NCBI GenBank assembly: GCA_036320915.1
Contig: JAXBDG010000002.1
Coordinates: 3,624,001 to 3,688,000 of the forward strand
Length of the DNA stretch: 64,000 nt
Source: Linnemannia elongata
Taxonomy: Eukaryota; Mortierellomycota; Mortierellomycetes; Mortierellales; Mortierellaceae
Direction of reading: 5' to 3'
Positions 12,301 through 23,009 of this stretch are shown one piece after another. A model generated the notes under the pieces. It was not told the origin of the DNA. It did not search any database and worked only from the letters and a program-made list of their open reading frames with translations. Position 1 is the first letter of the stretch. Each line of letters opens with the position of its first letter. A program made the position numbers and the translations under genes.

Positions 12301-12475
12301 CCAGTTTGGATGAGCCCAGCACAGTGTGTTCAATCGCCCGTCGCATATCCCAGAGACCCTTAGGGATATGGTCCCGGATAGAGTCAGAGACAAAGAGGAA
12401 GGGCCGACGGACGTAACCGCGGAGGGGCAGGTAGAGTGCCCTGGAGTATGATTCCAGGGTCTCTACAAAGGGCAT
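9303..12475 (-). CDS. Multi-pass membrane RING E3 ubiquitin ligase, Asi1/Asi3-like
   Basis: Four exons in phase 0 (12475-11981, 11819-11232, 10986-9484, 9368-9303), 883 aa. The C-terminal C3HC4 RING is split by the last intron: CVVCQTEPRGILLRPCRC, LALCNECREVLASR, then RYKQCPCCRSDVQGYSKIFLP ending in TGA at 9303. The short spacing and the terminal GYSK are those of the Asi1/Asi3 inner-nuclear-membrane ligases of yeast, which degrade misplaced membrane proteins and Stp transcription factors. The N-terminal half has six or seven hydrophobic helices (for example YFLLLCFM, PAFYLLMKSALITLALV, LWLSFIAMGVSCTIDSFIA, ILVISLIQVCQLLMLQFL, LLTRLPEVVVILMVGIS). Between helices and RING lie acidic stretches (DDEDEDYDVDYMDLEDSDYEDDD). 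Exon 1 holds a long Ala/Gly/Ser-rich linker. The start MPFVETLESYSR was chosen because sequence upstream is a C/T-rich leader. Nuclear-envelope location is inferred from the family. Confidence 0.8.
11152..11168 (+). repeat. C17 homopolymer in RING ligase intron 2
   Basis: Run of 17 C within the 245-nt intron 10987-11231; G-run on the transcribed sense strand. One of few long C/G runs in a window dominated by A/T runs. Confidence 0.9.
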
Positions 12476-13552
12476 CTGGATTCGTTGCAACAGGATGAAA
12501 GAAGAGAATGTTGAATGTTGTGGTGCTTTTCCTGGGAAGAAAACAAGGGAGAAAGAGGGTTGCTTCCTGTAGCCGACCTGTTGTTGTAGCAGTTGCTGTG
12601 GTGGTCGTTGCGTCGTGTGTGAATGTGTGAGTGAGTGAGTGTTGAATGAGAAGGGTATGGTCGTTGCTAATGAGAACAGGAAACACAAACGAGGAATCAC
12701 GGAAGAAGTTGAGGTAAGATGCAAAAGTAAAAGGGGAGGAAGAGAAACAAAAGGGGAGACAACAGCAGCGATGAGAAGAGGAAGCTAAGAAGTGGCGAGG
12801 TGTGAAGAAGGGGAGGGAATATGCCAATTTGGTTCTTGAAGGTGAGAAGAATGAAGTTTGAGAGGAATGCTCAGAGGTAGGGACGAATGCAAGGAAGTGG
12901 ATGAAAGGGAAGGGAAGGTATAAGAGAAAACTGTGGGAAAAGGAGGGAAAATAGAAAGTAGGGAAGAAGAGTGAGTGAAAGAAGGAAGATATCATTTCCC
13001 TATATGTGTCTGCCAAACAACTCAATTCGATCTTTGTCATGGATGCTCTTTGTCCCTTCATTGTTGGGGCAAATGGGATGATTATTATATATATCTCTAA
13101 CCCATTTTTACAACTGGCTGCTGGAGTCGGTACTGGTGCTGGATATATATGTACTGTAACAGTGGTGCTCACATCGCGCGAGAACGACAACGACGATCCT
13201 CTGGCAACAGTTAAGACAGGGTCGAAGTTGGCTGCAATTTGCCATGCTTTTCTCTCGCCTGCATTGCGAAATAATCGTGTTGGTAGTGGTGGTTTATCTT
13301 TTCCAGGCTATCGATTCTCTCTTCCCTGCCTCGGTCCTCCCATTGTTTACTGCTACTTGTCTTGTTTGTTATGTCCGAAGTAAACTACGATGCGCAGCCT
13401 TGTGCTTTTGTTCTCATCCATTCATTCCTCGCCCTTGTCCCACTCCCCTTCCCTCTCTTTCCATGGGCTCAACTTGTCTCAACAAAAAAACGTCCAGAAC
13501 GTAGCATCCGTCAGCACCACGCAACCAACCGATCAGGAAAAATGAAATAGCC
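12476..13552. promoter_or_regulatory. Leader and promoter of the RING ligase gene
   Basis: Positions 12500-13000 are strongly purine-biased on the plus strand, that is a C/T-rich leader on the ligase coding strand. Long reading frames here (including an in-frame N-terminal extension) consist only of Ser/Phe/Leu/Thr low complexity and I treat them as untranslated. 13080-13250 has several TATATAT-like stretches (13087, 13142). 13250-13550 should hold the 3' UTR of the next gene upstream. No other gene seen. Confidence 0.45.
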
Positions 13553-15592
13553 TTACTGGGTCGACGATCGCACCTGCGCCTGCCTCAACTGGAACGACAC
13601 CCGATTCCCCGTCAACACCCTCTCCTTCTCTGCATCTTCCAGATCTACAAAGAATGCCCCCACAGTCGGTGAGGTCGGTGACAGTGGTGGTGGTGGAGGG
13701 TAGGGCAGTTGTCCCTCCCAATACAAATCGACTTTTTGTTGGTCCTGCAGAGACAACAGGACGAACTCTGATGAGTTTGGTCGATTCCGTCCAAACTTGC
13801 CGCCCATTTCACCGTTGCCACTGTTGTTGCTCATAGTGCTATTGTTGGTGTTGTTGGTGGCGGAGGGTAATGGACAAGGCGGAGGTCGAAGGAGAGAGAT
13901 GGCTGCTTTGGCTCCGGAGGGTCCGAGTGAGATCGAGCGGGGTCGTGTGGTGGCAGTTGTAGGAGCGGCGGAGGATAGAGATGCTGTTGATCGTCCCTGG
14001 CTGTTGCTATCTAACGGTATATCGGCAGAGAACGATCGAGACATGCGGTTTGACTGTCGAGATGTCATTGCTGGCATAGGAACAAGAATGCTGCTGCGGC
14101 TGTTGCTGTGCGAAGATGGGCTCATCTTGCTGGTATCAGGCATCCTGACCGAGAACGACGAGACGGGTGATGTTGAAGAGGGTCCTGAATGGTGGCCGCC
14201 TCGTGTCCTGGGTCCCTCAAATTTGGTGGCAACTTTTGGGACGGCGGACATTATATTGATCCTCGGGGGTGCTAGAGGATGGGCCTTTCTTGCTCTGCTT
14301 GAGGGAGGTAATACCTCCGTTCCTGCTGTTGCTGCAGCCGATGTTGATGGTAAAGCCTGTCTCTTATCCTGTTTCCGCTGTTGCTGCATGGTGCGACCAT
14401 CCGGATGTAATGTGGACGAGGACGATGATGACAATGAAGGCAAGGACGACGACGAAGATGATGATGGAGATCTACTCTCCTGTACTCCCTTCTCAGGAGT
14501 AGGAAGAGGACGACAACTTTGTTTCCGGTGCTCATCGAGATCGCCCTGTCTACTATCGTGCCATCCGACAGCGGCAGTAGGAGTAGGAGTGGCTGGGCTG
14601 TATACGTTCCCTGGGCGACTCCATTGCACAGGAACTGAAGGCATCATTGTCAGCTCCAGATTTGAATCGCCCCTCCTCCCTCCTCCAATGCCATTAGTAG
14701 TGCCAGCAGTCGGAGCCACAGTGTGTTGAGACAAGCCCATCCGTACAACACTGCAGCCTTCATCGTCAATCTCTACATCATCCGGCCCAGGAGTCTTGTG
14801 AAACGAGACAAAGAACCAGAACGCAAACCAACAGAGCCAGAGCACGCTCTCCAGGAACACCGCCCCAACAGCACTCTTGGTCGACCGACAAAACCCTCTC
14901 AAGGGCTCATCATACAACGAACAACGAGTTCCTTTGCGGATCCGGTAGCCTTGAAGGATGGACGCCAAGAGGGTCAAAGCGACCAGTCCCAGTAAGATAC
15001 ACACTCTCGGTAGCGGGCAAAGCACAAATGCGGATATTCGGAGGATCCTGCTCCGACGGTTAGGGGTCAAAGCACCATTGCTGCTGTTGATCGGACTGTT
15101 GCTCTTCTCCGCCAATGACCAGAGTGAGGACGACGAGGCTCGTGTGTTTCCCTGTGCTGCATGAGCTTGCACCTGTGCCTGTACGTGTGCAGCCTCGATC
15201 GCCGCAGCATGGGCCAATCGGACAGACATCTTGATCTCCTCCTGTACGCTTGCTGTACGAGTCCACCATGCCAATAGAGCATACCCGACCGCAGTGGTGA
15301 TAGAAAAGAGGCAAGCCAGGAGGAGGAACCAGGCCGTAGGGGAAAAGTATCCGTCGATGAGCTGAAAGTGGATTGTCGAGATAATGTTGCAGAGGGCAAA
15401 GAGGCTGATGCCCGTCTGGACAATGTGAAAAACAATCTCAGTGGGGCCTCCTACCCTTGTGAGACGGTGGAGGTCGCGGGGGTTCAAGGGGTATGTCCTC
15501 CAGGAGGTACAGGGTGGTGATGGTAGTTGTTTGGATCCGGTTGGTGATTGAGAGGTCATTTGTCGAAGTGGGGGAATAGCTCCTGAAGGCAT
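13553..15592 (-). CDS. Unrecognised four-helix membrane protein with long disordered tail
   Basis: Single-exon gene of 679 aa from MPSGAIPPLRQM; an in-frame ATG at 15658 would add 22 hydrophobic residues (MPFFLLHIHIHF) and cannot be excluded. Two pairs of transmembrane helices are visible: EIVFHIVQTGISLFALCNIIS and AWFLLLACLFSITTAVGYALLAWW, then an Ala/His/Gln coiled segment of about 80 residues, then ISAFVLCPLPRVCILLGLVALTLLASI and AVFLESVLWLCWFAFWFFVSF. The spacing recalls MARVEL-type four-helix proteins, but I do not see a diagnostic motif. The last 400 residues are Ser/Pro/Thr-rich and disordered, with a PPPPLSP stretch near the end. It lies in a same-strand run with the RING ligase and SmB; no operon-like link is implied. 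Confidence 0.7.
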   Translation of the reverse strand: MPSGAIPPLRQMTSQSPTGSKQLPSPPCTSWRTYPLNPRDLHRLTRVGGPTEIVFHIVQTGISLFALCNIISTIHFQLIDGYFSPTAWFLLLACLFSITTAVGYALLAWWTRTASVQEEIKMSVRLAHAAAIEAAHVQAQVQAHAAQGNTRASSSSLWSLAEKSNSPINSSNGALTPNRRSRILRISAFVLCPLPRVCILLGLVALTLLASILQGYRIRKGTRCSLYDEPLRGFCRSTKSAVGAVFLESVLWLCWFAFWFFVSFHKTPGPDDVEIDDEGCSVVRMGLSQHTVAPTAGTTNGIGGGRRGDSNLELTMMPSVPVQWSRPGNVYSPATPTPTAAVGWHDSRQGDLDEHRKQSCRPLPTPEKGVQESRSPSSSSSSSLPSLSSSSSSTLHPDGRTMQQQRKQDKRQALPSTSAAATAGTEVLPPSSRARKAHPLAPPRINIMSAVPKVATKFEGPRTRGGHHSGPSSTSPVSSFSVRMPDTSKMSPSSHSNSRSSILVPMPAMTSRQSNRMSRSFSADIPLDSNSQGRSTASLSSAAPTTATTRPRSISLGPSGAKAAISLLRPPPCPLPSATNNTNNSTMSNNSGNGEMGGKFGRNRPNSSEFVLLSLQDQQKVDLYWEGQLPYPPPPPLSPTSPTVGAFFVDLEDAEKERVLTGNRVSFQLRQAQVRSSTQ

Positions 15593-16320
15593 TTTTTGAA
15601 GGATGGCGATGAAATGCAATGGGAAGTGAATATGAATATGCAAGAGGAAGAAAGGCACAGAAGTAAGAGGAGATTTGTAAGGTGAGAGTGATGGATAAAA
15701 ATGCCATGAAAAGATTTGAACAGGGATCCAGGAACTTAAAGGAAAAGAGAAAAGAAAAAAAAAATGAGGTGTGATAAGTAGTAGACTTTTTTAATAGGTA
15801 ACAATAAGGTGATGAAGGTTAAAGGTTGGAGCCAGGATGGTTACATCCAGTACATCCAAGGGAACCACAGATGTGACTTATCATCTCAAGGTATACCGAC
15901 TCTTTCACCTCCTCACACGAACGTATTAAACGCGATGAATATATCCACGATAAAAAAAATGTTAGGCCACATAGGACAAACAGCATGCAACAGAACACCT
16001 CGACAGCTAATCTTCCGTCCTCCTTCTCTGTCTATTATTCCCTCAATGTTCCCTTTGACCCTTCACGACCGTTTGTCAGCCAAACAGAAGATTAAGGATC
16101 CAAGTAAGGGTTACCAATAGCCAGCGATCTCCTGTATGATAGTACCAACTGGAACCCGATTATTCTGATCCCCTCCATGCAAATTGTGCTCACATACTTG
16201 GTTGAGGTGACAGTCGATCCTTGTTTCATTCCACCTTCCTATTGAGATTTGCTAATGTGCAGCCTTGTATTTGCGAGTGTTTTGCACGGTGGTGCTCCTG
16301 AAAGAGATGAAGAGGCTACC
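15593..16320. other. Intergenic: promoter of the four-helix protein and SmB 3' region
   Basis: 728 nt without a recognisable gene. 15700-15790 is A-rich with a TTTTTTAATAG stretch. No repeat or RNA gene seen. Confidence 0.5.
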
Positions 16321-17394
16321 TCATTGAGGAGGGCGGAAACCGGAAGGTGGGGGACGGAAGCCAGGACGTGGGGCTTGAAATCTAGCACGAACAAGATAAA
16401 CAGCAGACATTATCAGTATTAGGTTTGTCCCCTCTCAAACACCAAACATTGTGCAAAGTTCAGGTACAGAGCAAGAAGCTCTTACCCTGCAAGTGGTGGG
16501 CCTGGACGGAAACCTTGAGGGAGAGCAAACGGAGGTATGCCTGGACGGAATCCAGCTGGCGGAGCACCAGGTGCTGAAACACCAGTTGGAGGTGCACTGG
16601 GCTGGCCGATTCGTCGAAATACAGGTGACGGAAGTCCAGGTTGGCCTATCGGAGGGAAAGAAAACGGAGGGGTCACACCTGGTTGAGGCACAACTGACGG
16701 TGGCGGAGGTCCAGGACGAGGTAGATCCATACCCATTGGGCGAAATCCTGCCGGAGGCACTCCAGGTGGAAGGATAAATCCCGGTGAAGGGATAGTTCCT
16801 AGGGGCATGCCTCGACCAAATGAGAGAGGAGGTGCAACAGCTGCTGGTCCATGAGGCAGCATCATTGTTGGGTCAGGTCCACCAACTCCTCGAATAGGTC
16901 CAGTCAAACCACATCCAGCGGGCACCGCTATTCCTGTTCTTGTATAAGCCTAATTTTGAGGAGAAGCATTGTAGTCGACACAGATCATATTGTTGAGTTA
17001 GTTTCATCCCTACATGGCAATCAACATTTACATTTTCGACATGAAATTAAACTTTTGCGTAATGAAATTCGCATGAGTTTACTCATACCTGCGGGAGCCG
17101 AGCCTGCTGACCCTCGAGAGCGGGGTGAGGAGGGGCATCAACACTCATGCTGACAATAGTTTCTCCACGGAGGATAATTAGTCCCAGTGTCCGCTTTTGC
17201 TCCCGTTCCTGTGCAACCGTGCCCGAGGAGCTTGTTTTCGGCTTGATCCTTCTGAACTCTTCACAATCCGACAACACCAAGTTCATATGCTTGTCAAAGG
17301 CGAGCATATGTCCCGTCATAACGCGTGTGTCCTGCAGAATGATTCTCAACCTAAAGTTGAGGAGAGGTATCATCTTGGTCCTCTTAAAGACCAT
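16321..17394 (-). CDS. SNRPB: Small nuclear ribonucleoprotein SmB/SmB'
   Basis: Three exons (17394-17089, 16949-16486, 16381-16321), 276 aa. SmB is one of the seven Sm-ring proteins bound to spliceosomal snRNAs. Sm motif 1 reads NFRLRIILQDTRVMTGHMLAFDKHMNLVLSDCEEF and Sm motif 2 LGLIILRGETIVSMSV; the conserved RRIKPK follows motif 1. The tail is the usual Pro/Gly/Met-rich one, beginning YTRTGIAVPAGCGLTGPIRGVGGP and ending FRPPPSGFRPPQ. The start MVFKRTKMIPLLNF fits human SmB length. An alternative is a first exon ending in ATG at 17772-17774 (sense ATG followed by GTAAAG) spliced to AGGACC at 17386, giving MRTKMIPLLNF. A run of 22 A (plus strand) at 17539-17560 would fall within that intron. 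Confidence 0.92.
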
Positions 17395-18891
17395 ATACAT
17401 AGTAGGGTTAACAAGAAAAGGGTTGAAGAGGGTTATTACTTCTCTTACTGTGGTGGTGAAGACAGGCCGTGGGGTGCGACCCTGAGTGGGCCCAGTCGTG
17501 GTTTCCAGTTCCCATGAGTTATCATAGCCAGAGAATTGAAAAAAAAAAAAAAAAAAAAAATGCTCCAGCATGCTGCTCACAATTAACACACTCTGTCCCT
17601 TGTTCCACTCCCTCTCAAGTGCCTGAGCGCTGTTGACACGATTTTTTTTTCAGCCTTTGTCACTAGAGTGAATGAATGAACCAAAAAGAAGAAACCTGCA
17701 TTCATGATTCGGTTGAAATGCTGGTTCACATCCTTGAGAGGGTGGGAATGAGTTTTTCTTCGGCATCCTTTACCATCGTGGAGGAGATGCGTCTTGCTCA
17801 GTACGTTATAATGAGTTGTCGACTGAGGTTGGAGTGAAGGTTAGAGAAAGGGAAAGAGAGTTATCTCGTTCTAAGACCCACCAAAAGCAAAATGATGTCA
17901 TAAATTTTGCTCGCGTTTCCTGGTTTCTCTTCCAAGCGCGTATCTTGCACGCGTATTGTTCTTGTACATTGCTTCATCTGATACAGAGTAAGTTAATGGA
18001 GATTGATGACTTGATCATCTTGTTTTAGATCAGGCGCTTTCTAACTTTCATTGAACATGTATGGTCATCCTGCGCGATAATCTTCGACACACAACGAAAG
18101 CTCTCCCAGAAGATGATGAATTACAGAGCAAAGTTTCTACTTAGCTTACATGGACAGGCTGTCTCAACCATTTCCGATTGTCAGAAAATACTCCACGAAG
18201 CGCGTGTCGGTATAAAGCCCAACTCCCTCGACGTATGAGTTTCGGACTGTTAACAAATATCGTACTCTTTGTCACTTTACTCGCTACAGTCCCTTGTCCT
18301 TAGTCGTTTATTTTGTTTCAAGCATCTGCCTTGTACGCCACTACTGTTGGTGGTCACTCGGCTTTTTTTTATTTTAGCTCGCTGGGCGAGTCACTCATGT
18401 TTCCCCTGCAGGTAATTGACGATTCCCTGTCCAGTTATGAATGAGAAACTATTTCTTTTTATTAGAAGTGAAGAATGGCGTGGATGAATGAGAGAAGGCT
18501 GGCAAGGAGTAAGGTGAATGGGGAGTTTGGGGTCGGGTGGTAGGTGGTAGGAAGAAGTGAAGAAAGAGAGGACATAAAGAAGAACGCGCGCGGAAGAACG
18601 AGAATAATTGCGTGGGAAAGAATTGACCTAAAGTACACAAAGACAAGAGCAAGGGCATGGGATGAGCCTGAACAGTTACGCGATATTTGTCAGGAACCAG
18701 CTTGATCCCATCCCTCCTATCTTTCTGTTGTTAAGAAAAGAGCAATTGGGTCGAAGTCAAATTGTTTTCCGTCTCCCGAACCATTCAACCATCATCATCG
18801 ACAACAAGAGCAACAGGAGCATGTGTGAAGACAAAAAAATAGATTGTTTATTCAATTATTTTAAACAAAGAGCTGGAATACACGGCTCCTT
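17395..18891. other. Intergenic: SmB promoter and ODC 3' region
   Basis: About 1.5 kb. Contains the A22 run 17539-17560, a possible SmB first exon near 17774, and a T-rich area around 18365. 18450-18600 is purine-rich. I checked for tRNA arms and box C/D pairs and saw nothing convincing. Confidence 0.45.
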
Positions 18892-20389
18892 TCAAAAGTG
18901 GTAGAGGACGTCATCTTCAGTGGTGGTGTAGAGAATCTCGCTTCTGCGGAATCCGTTGAACTGAGACGCGGCGGTGATGGTGTAAGCGCCCATGTTCTCA
19001 AAGTACATCCAGTCGCCAGTCTCCATCAGCGGCAAGACTGCCTTGGACGAAATCAAGTCAATGCTGTCGCAGGTCGGGCCCCAGACAGAGGCAACTCCCA
19101 GATGATCATCATTGTTGACATATCCAGACTCGTAAGCGTAAACGCCATCGCGGAAGAGGACCTTGGGCTCGCAGATCTGGTGGTCAAACATGATACAGTT
19201 GAAGGATCCGTACATGCCATCGTTGATGTAGTACATGTGCGAGGGAGTCTGGTCGAGCTCTCCTGCAGCGGCTGCGGCGGCAAGGACATCGGTGGAGACC
19301 GTACGGCGAGCAATCACCTGGGTGGCGAGGGTGAAGGCAGATCCGACAAAGTAGCGGCCGGGCTCGGCAATGACCCGGACATCGGGACCAAAGAGAGAGT
19401 TGACAGTGGGTCCCAAGATGCCTGCGACCTTCTCAAAGGTGATGCCCTCTGTGACATGGGCTGAGGGGAATCCACCGCCGACATCCAAGAACTTGAAGTC
19501 GAATCCATAGTCGCGCGCCTGGTCAAAGACGCGGCGAGCGCGAATTACAGCCTCCCCAAAGGCATTGGCATCAAAGCATCCACTGCCGACGTGGAAGGAG
19601 ACTCCGATGACATCCAGCTGCAACTCCTGAGCGAGCGCCAACAATCCTGCGGTGGTGTCGAGGGGTGCGCCAAACTTAAGTCCCAACTTGCAGAGCGACT
19701 TGGAGTCGTCAGTCAAGATGCGGAGGACCAATTGGGCCTCGGGGTGGAAGCGTTTGATCTTGTACAGTTCCTCGGCATTGTCAAAGGTCATCATGCGGAC
19801 CTTGTTGTTGTAGGCGTACTTGACGAACGAGTTTTGCTTGCAAGGGTTGGCGTAGATGATACGCGAGGGGTCGACACCAATGTCGAGGACCGACTGGATC
19901 TCGTTCTTGGATGCGCAATCGAATCCTGCTCCGAGCGAAGCCAACAAACGCATCACCATAGGATCAGGGTTGCACTTCATGGCTAAAAAAATAGAGTTAA
20001 AAAATGGAGAGAATGTTAGTGATACAGACTACACACCATGACGATTTCATGTCAAATGCAATAAAGGCAAAAAAAAACTTACCAAAGAAGGGCTCAATGC
20101 GGGGCAAGAGAGCCTTCCAGCGAAGGTGCTGGCGATAAACTTCACCCAGATCGGCGACGTAAAACGCATTCTCGGCCTCTGCGTCATCGCTCTCGGGAAC
20201 AAAAGAAGTCAGACGAGCCTGGAGCATCTGGGCGACGGGCAAGACCTGGACCTGAGGCAAGTCAGCGGAGGGGCGAGCGGTTTTCATCTCGGTACGAACA
20301 CGAGACTTCAAGGCCTCGACCAAGGAAGGCTGAACCAAAGTAGGGACGACCTCGAGAAACTGGTCCTGCTGGAGAGAGACGTCGATCAT
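18892..20389 (-). CDS. ODC1: Ornithine decarboxylase
   Basis: Two exons (20389-20083 and 19982-18892), 465 aa; converts ornithine to putrescine, the first committed step of polyamine synthesis, in the cytosol with PLP. The intron falls just before the PLP lysine: exon 1 ends IEPFF and exon 2 starts AMKCNPDP (family YAVKCN, Schiff-base Lys). Other markers: GAGFDCASKNEI, RIIYANPCKQ, VSFHVGSGC, FLDVGGGFP (PLP-phosphate glycine loop), IAEPGRYFVGSAFTLA, NDGMYGSFNCI, and WGPTCDSID with the catalytic Cys from the second subunit. Ends in VLYHF. The start MIDVSLQQDQFLEV was preferred; an in-frame ATG at 20614 would add 75 residues, but that segment is C/T-rich leader and contains a good splice acceptor. 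No antizyme gene is nearby. Confidence 0.96.
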
Positions 20390-22324
20390 TGTAGTGGTAG
20401 CGGAGAAGAGGGCGGGGACGAGAGTGAGCGAAGAGGGGGACAGTGTCGAAAGTCGGCGAGGGCAGTCGGACGTGGTGTTGGTCAGCGTTAGCAAGTGCTG
20501 AAAATAAAGCAACAGAAAAGAAGCTTTTCTAGAGGGAAAAAAGAGGTTGTCGAAAAGGGTGGAGTGCGAGGTGTTGTGGTTGTTCACACTAGGTCGTCGG
20601 TTCCGGGATGCCAAGGAGGCGGTCGCCGAAAAAGAAAGGACCTAAAGCTGCTGTTTCGTAGCGCCGTGATGATAGGCAAGCAAACCTGGTTGGAGGAACC
20701 GGTCTGCTCTTGGAGTGGGGGTGAATGGGTTGAAGCCCGGGGGTAGAGTATTCTACTGGTTGTTGTTGCGGTAGTTGTCGGACGAGAGTAGACTTTGAAA
20801 GACGATCCTGAGTATGAGTGTTTGTCTAACCAAGTCAAAAGGGGTGCTGGGGAAGGGGTGAGAGGGTGGAGGTGAATGAGTCTTGGGGAGGGTGAAGGGA
20901 AGGGTGTGGTTGAGTGTGAGTAGGTGAGAGGTGTTATGTGCTTGATGAAAATATGTAAAAAACAAAAGTGGGCATGGTCACTTCTTTTATAGGTCCTAAG
21001 GAATGGCATGACGACGCATTCGGTCAGTCAGCCTGTAAGGGAGGGAAAATGCGGTAAAGCAAAATAATCGCGCATGGTCCGTCTCATGGAACGAAAGAGC
21101 GATTTATTTTTAAACAGAGTCCGTTTTGCCCTTGCAGACGACCAGTCGGAGACGCCAGGGTATTGAAGAAATGCCAAGAAAGAAGGTTTTCTTTCATCAT
21201 TTGGATCAAGACACCAATAGACTGCAGTAGTCTTCGTTGGATTGGCTGTGCCTGACTGGAGGGGAAAGAAGTTCTCCAGGGTAGCTCCAGGAATGATTAC
21301 AAAACATAACAAGGGTTCCAGAAGCAATTGAAGGAAATGCCAAGACCCTGGTCCCCCGGATAAAAAAAAATGGCTGCCACGCTGGCCATTCGCCTTGTCT
21401 CGTCCACTCCACCAGGGTGTATTCTTCCCTTAGTCATTTTGTTCTTCTTAAGAGAGACCCATGTCAACATTTTTTTTTTGTTTTGTTTAGACAAGAAACA
21501 TTCACTCGTACATAGTCAGTGCACCGAGTCAGATTGCGAAAAAAAAAAATGTGCGCATGGGTCCTACACAAAAAAGAGGCATTTTCGTGTATGTCTTAGT
21601 CCCTTTACTGCATTATCATGCTATCGAACATCCATTAGTCCACTCCACCCGCTATCGCTCCAAAAAAAAAAATCATCCATTTGAAAACGGACTCAGGGCA
21701 GCCTGCGCGTCCAATTGCCCAATCTCACTCATTCGTTCATTCATCTATCACTCACACAGAGAGAGTAGGAGAGAGAGAACCACAACATACTTGAGAGATT
21801 CCAGTATGAGCAGATTCTCATAGGAGAACTATAAAGCAACGAACACAAACAGCTCCTCCTGCTTCAATGGTCTCGTGAGGCATTTTCACGCTGCATTAAT
21901 TGATACCAAATGTAATCTTGCAAAAGAAAGGAGAAAGAGAAAACAAAAGGGCTGAGAGAAAAGGGTAGCTACAGGCTGTCGCTCCAAGATTCTCATTACT
22001 TTGCTCGTTTTTCTAGGTACTAGAGTTACTGTTGCTCAGTCTGCCCTTTTTGCCATTATTGTTTGTTCGCGTTTGTAGGTGCACAGACAGGCGGAGTAAC
22101 TAAACTTTGTAAATGTTTACACAACAGGGTAATACAAGGACCGACAATTGCACAGAGAGCTATTGGCCAGCCAACGTTTTTTTTTTTTTTTTTTATTGTT
22201 AACTGACGTGTGAGTATCAAGTTGCCGTATAGAGGGTAACATAGGTTAGCTCCCTAGTGAGTCGGCAGCTGGCAAGACGAAGCCAGTCAAGCTTGACGGA
22301 AACGTAAGTGCCAACGTCAGGGAG
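20390..22324. other. Intergenic: ODC leader and upstream region
   Basis: 1.9 kb. The first 600 nt are the C/T-rich ODC leader. 21000-22300 shows no coding similarity on either strand; it has a T17 run near 22179 and short A runs near 21541 and 21661. Nothing else recognised. Confidence 0.45.
20984..20992 (-). promoter_or_regulatory. TATA box of the ODC gene
   Basis: CTATAAAAG on the minus strand, about 595 nt upstream of the ODC start. If transcription begins about 30 nt downstream, the leader is over 550 nt, C/T-rich, with several upstream ATGs (for example one opening a 70-codon frame at 20965). Long leaders with upstream frames are common in polyamine genes. Confidence 0.6.
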
Positions 22325-23009
22325 TTACTTTTGAGATCTCTCAAGGGCAACCTTGAGCGCAGGATTAAGATACCAGATCTGTTCAGCCACTCCTCCTTCC
22401 CCAGCCTCCACCACTCCTTGAATTGTGACCTTTTTGCTGTTCTATAAAAAAATGTAAAAGTGTATCATATCATCAGCAACAAAGTGGTTGAAGTTGTTGT
22501 TGTATATGCATAGGACATGATGCGATAAGTGACAAAAAAAATATACTCAGACGTTCAAAACCTCAACACGAAAAAGAAGGGGCAAAGATGGGAGTACCAC
22601 CAGTTTATTGTGTGTTGTTTTTTGAAGTGGTGATGGTGTCGAGAAGAAAAGGAAGAGGAAGGTATTAGGTAGGACTGGTATTAGGAGTTCATCTGCAGAT
22701 GAATCGGGTTCTCAGCGTCCAGGAGGGTTGACACCAGTGCCTTGAACATCCGCTTCCACTCGAGAGGATCGCCCTAGATGCAGGGAAATGGAAGGCGACA
22801 ATGATGGAGGAATGTTAAATTCGGTCCGCAACCACGACCGAGGATGGATGTCGGCAACAATCAGATGTTCAAAAGTTAAGGCAGACCTACTCGGCTCTTC
22901 TCAAACATGATCAAGTGGATGTCGGTGCCATATGGCGTCACCTTGACTTCTCCTGTCAGAAAATATTTTCTCTCGTCCGTCGTTGAGATGGCAATCACGA
23001 TTTTTCGCG
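22325..23009 (-). pseudogene. Exons of an unrecognised gene lacking a 5' end
   Basis: Three spliceable coding blocks on the minus strand. Block a (23009-22891) reads RKIVIAISTTDERKYFLTG then EVKVTPYGTDIHLIMFEKSR and has good AAG and GTAGGT borders. Block b (22773-22681) continues in phase as GDPLEWKRMFKALVSTLL, DAENPIHLQMNS, then a stop. Block c (22441-22325), after an ATAG acceptor, reads NSKKVTIQGVVEAGEGG, VAEQIWYLNPALKVALERSQK and a stop. The composition is that of a folded protein, not low complexity. I find no start codon: a stop lies just upstream of block a in its frame, and only about 270 nt separate it from the phosphate-transporter stop. It is either a gene with a tiny unseen first exon or a 5'-truncated remnant. 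Family not recognised. Confidence 0.5.

Noticed and set aside
12384..13190. A long minus-strand frame that would extend the RING ligase N-terminus.
   Set aside because: It is a Ser/Phe/Thr/Leu product of the C/T-rich leader, with no membrane-protein pattern joined to the ligase.
13797..14729. A 310-codon plus-strand frame.
   Set aside because: It lies antisense to the Ser/Pro-rich tail of the four-helix protein and shows only the Val/Leu/Gly/Asp bias expected of its complement.
18100..18200. A box C-like ATGATGA near 18112, considered for a snoRNA.
   Set aside because: No box D at a suitable distance and no flanking terminal stem.
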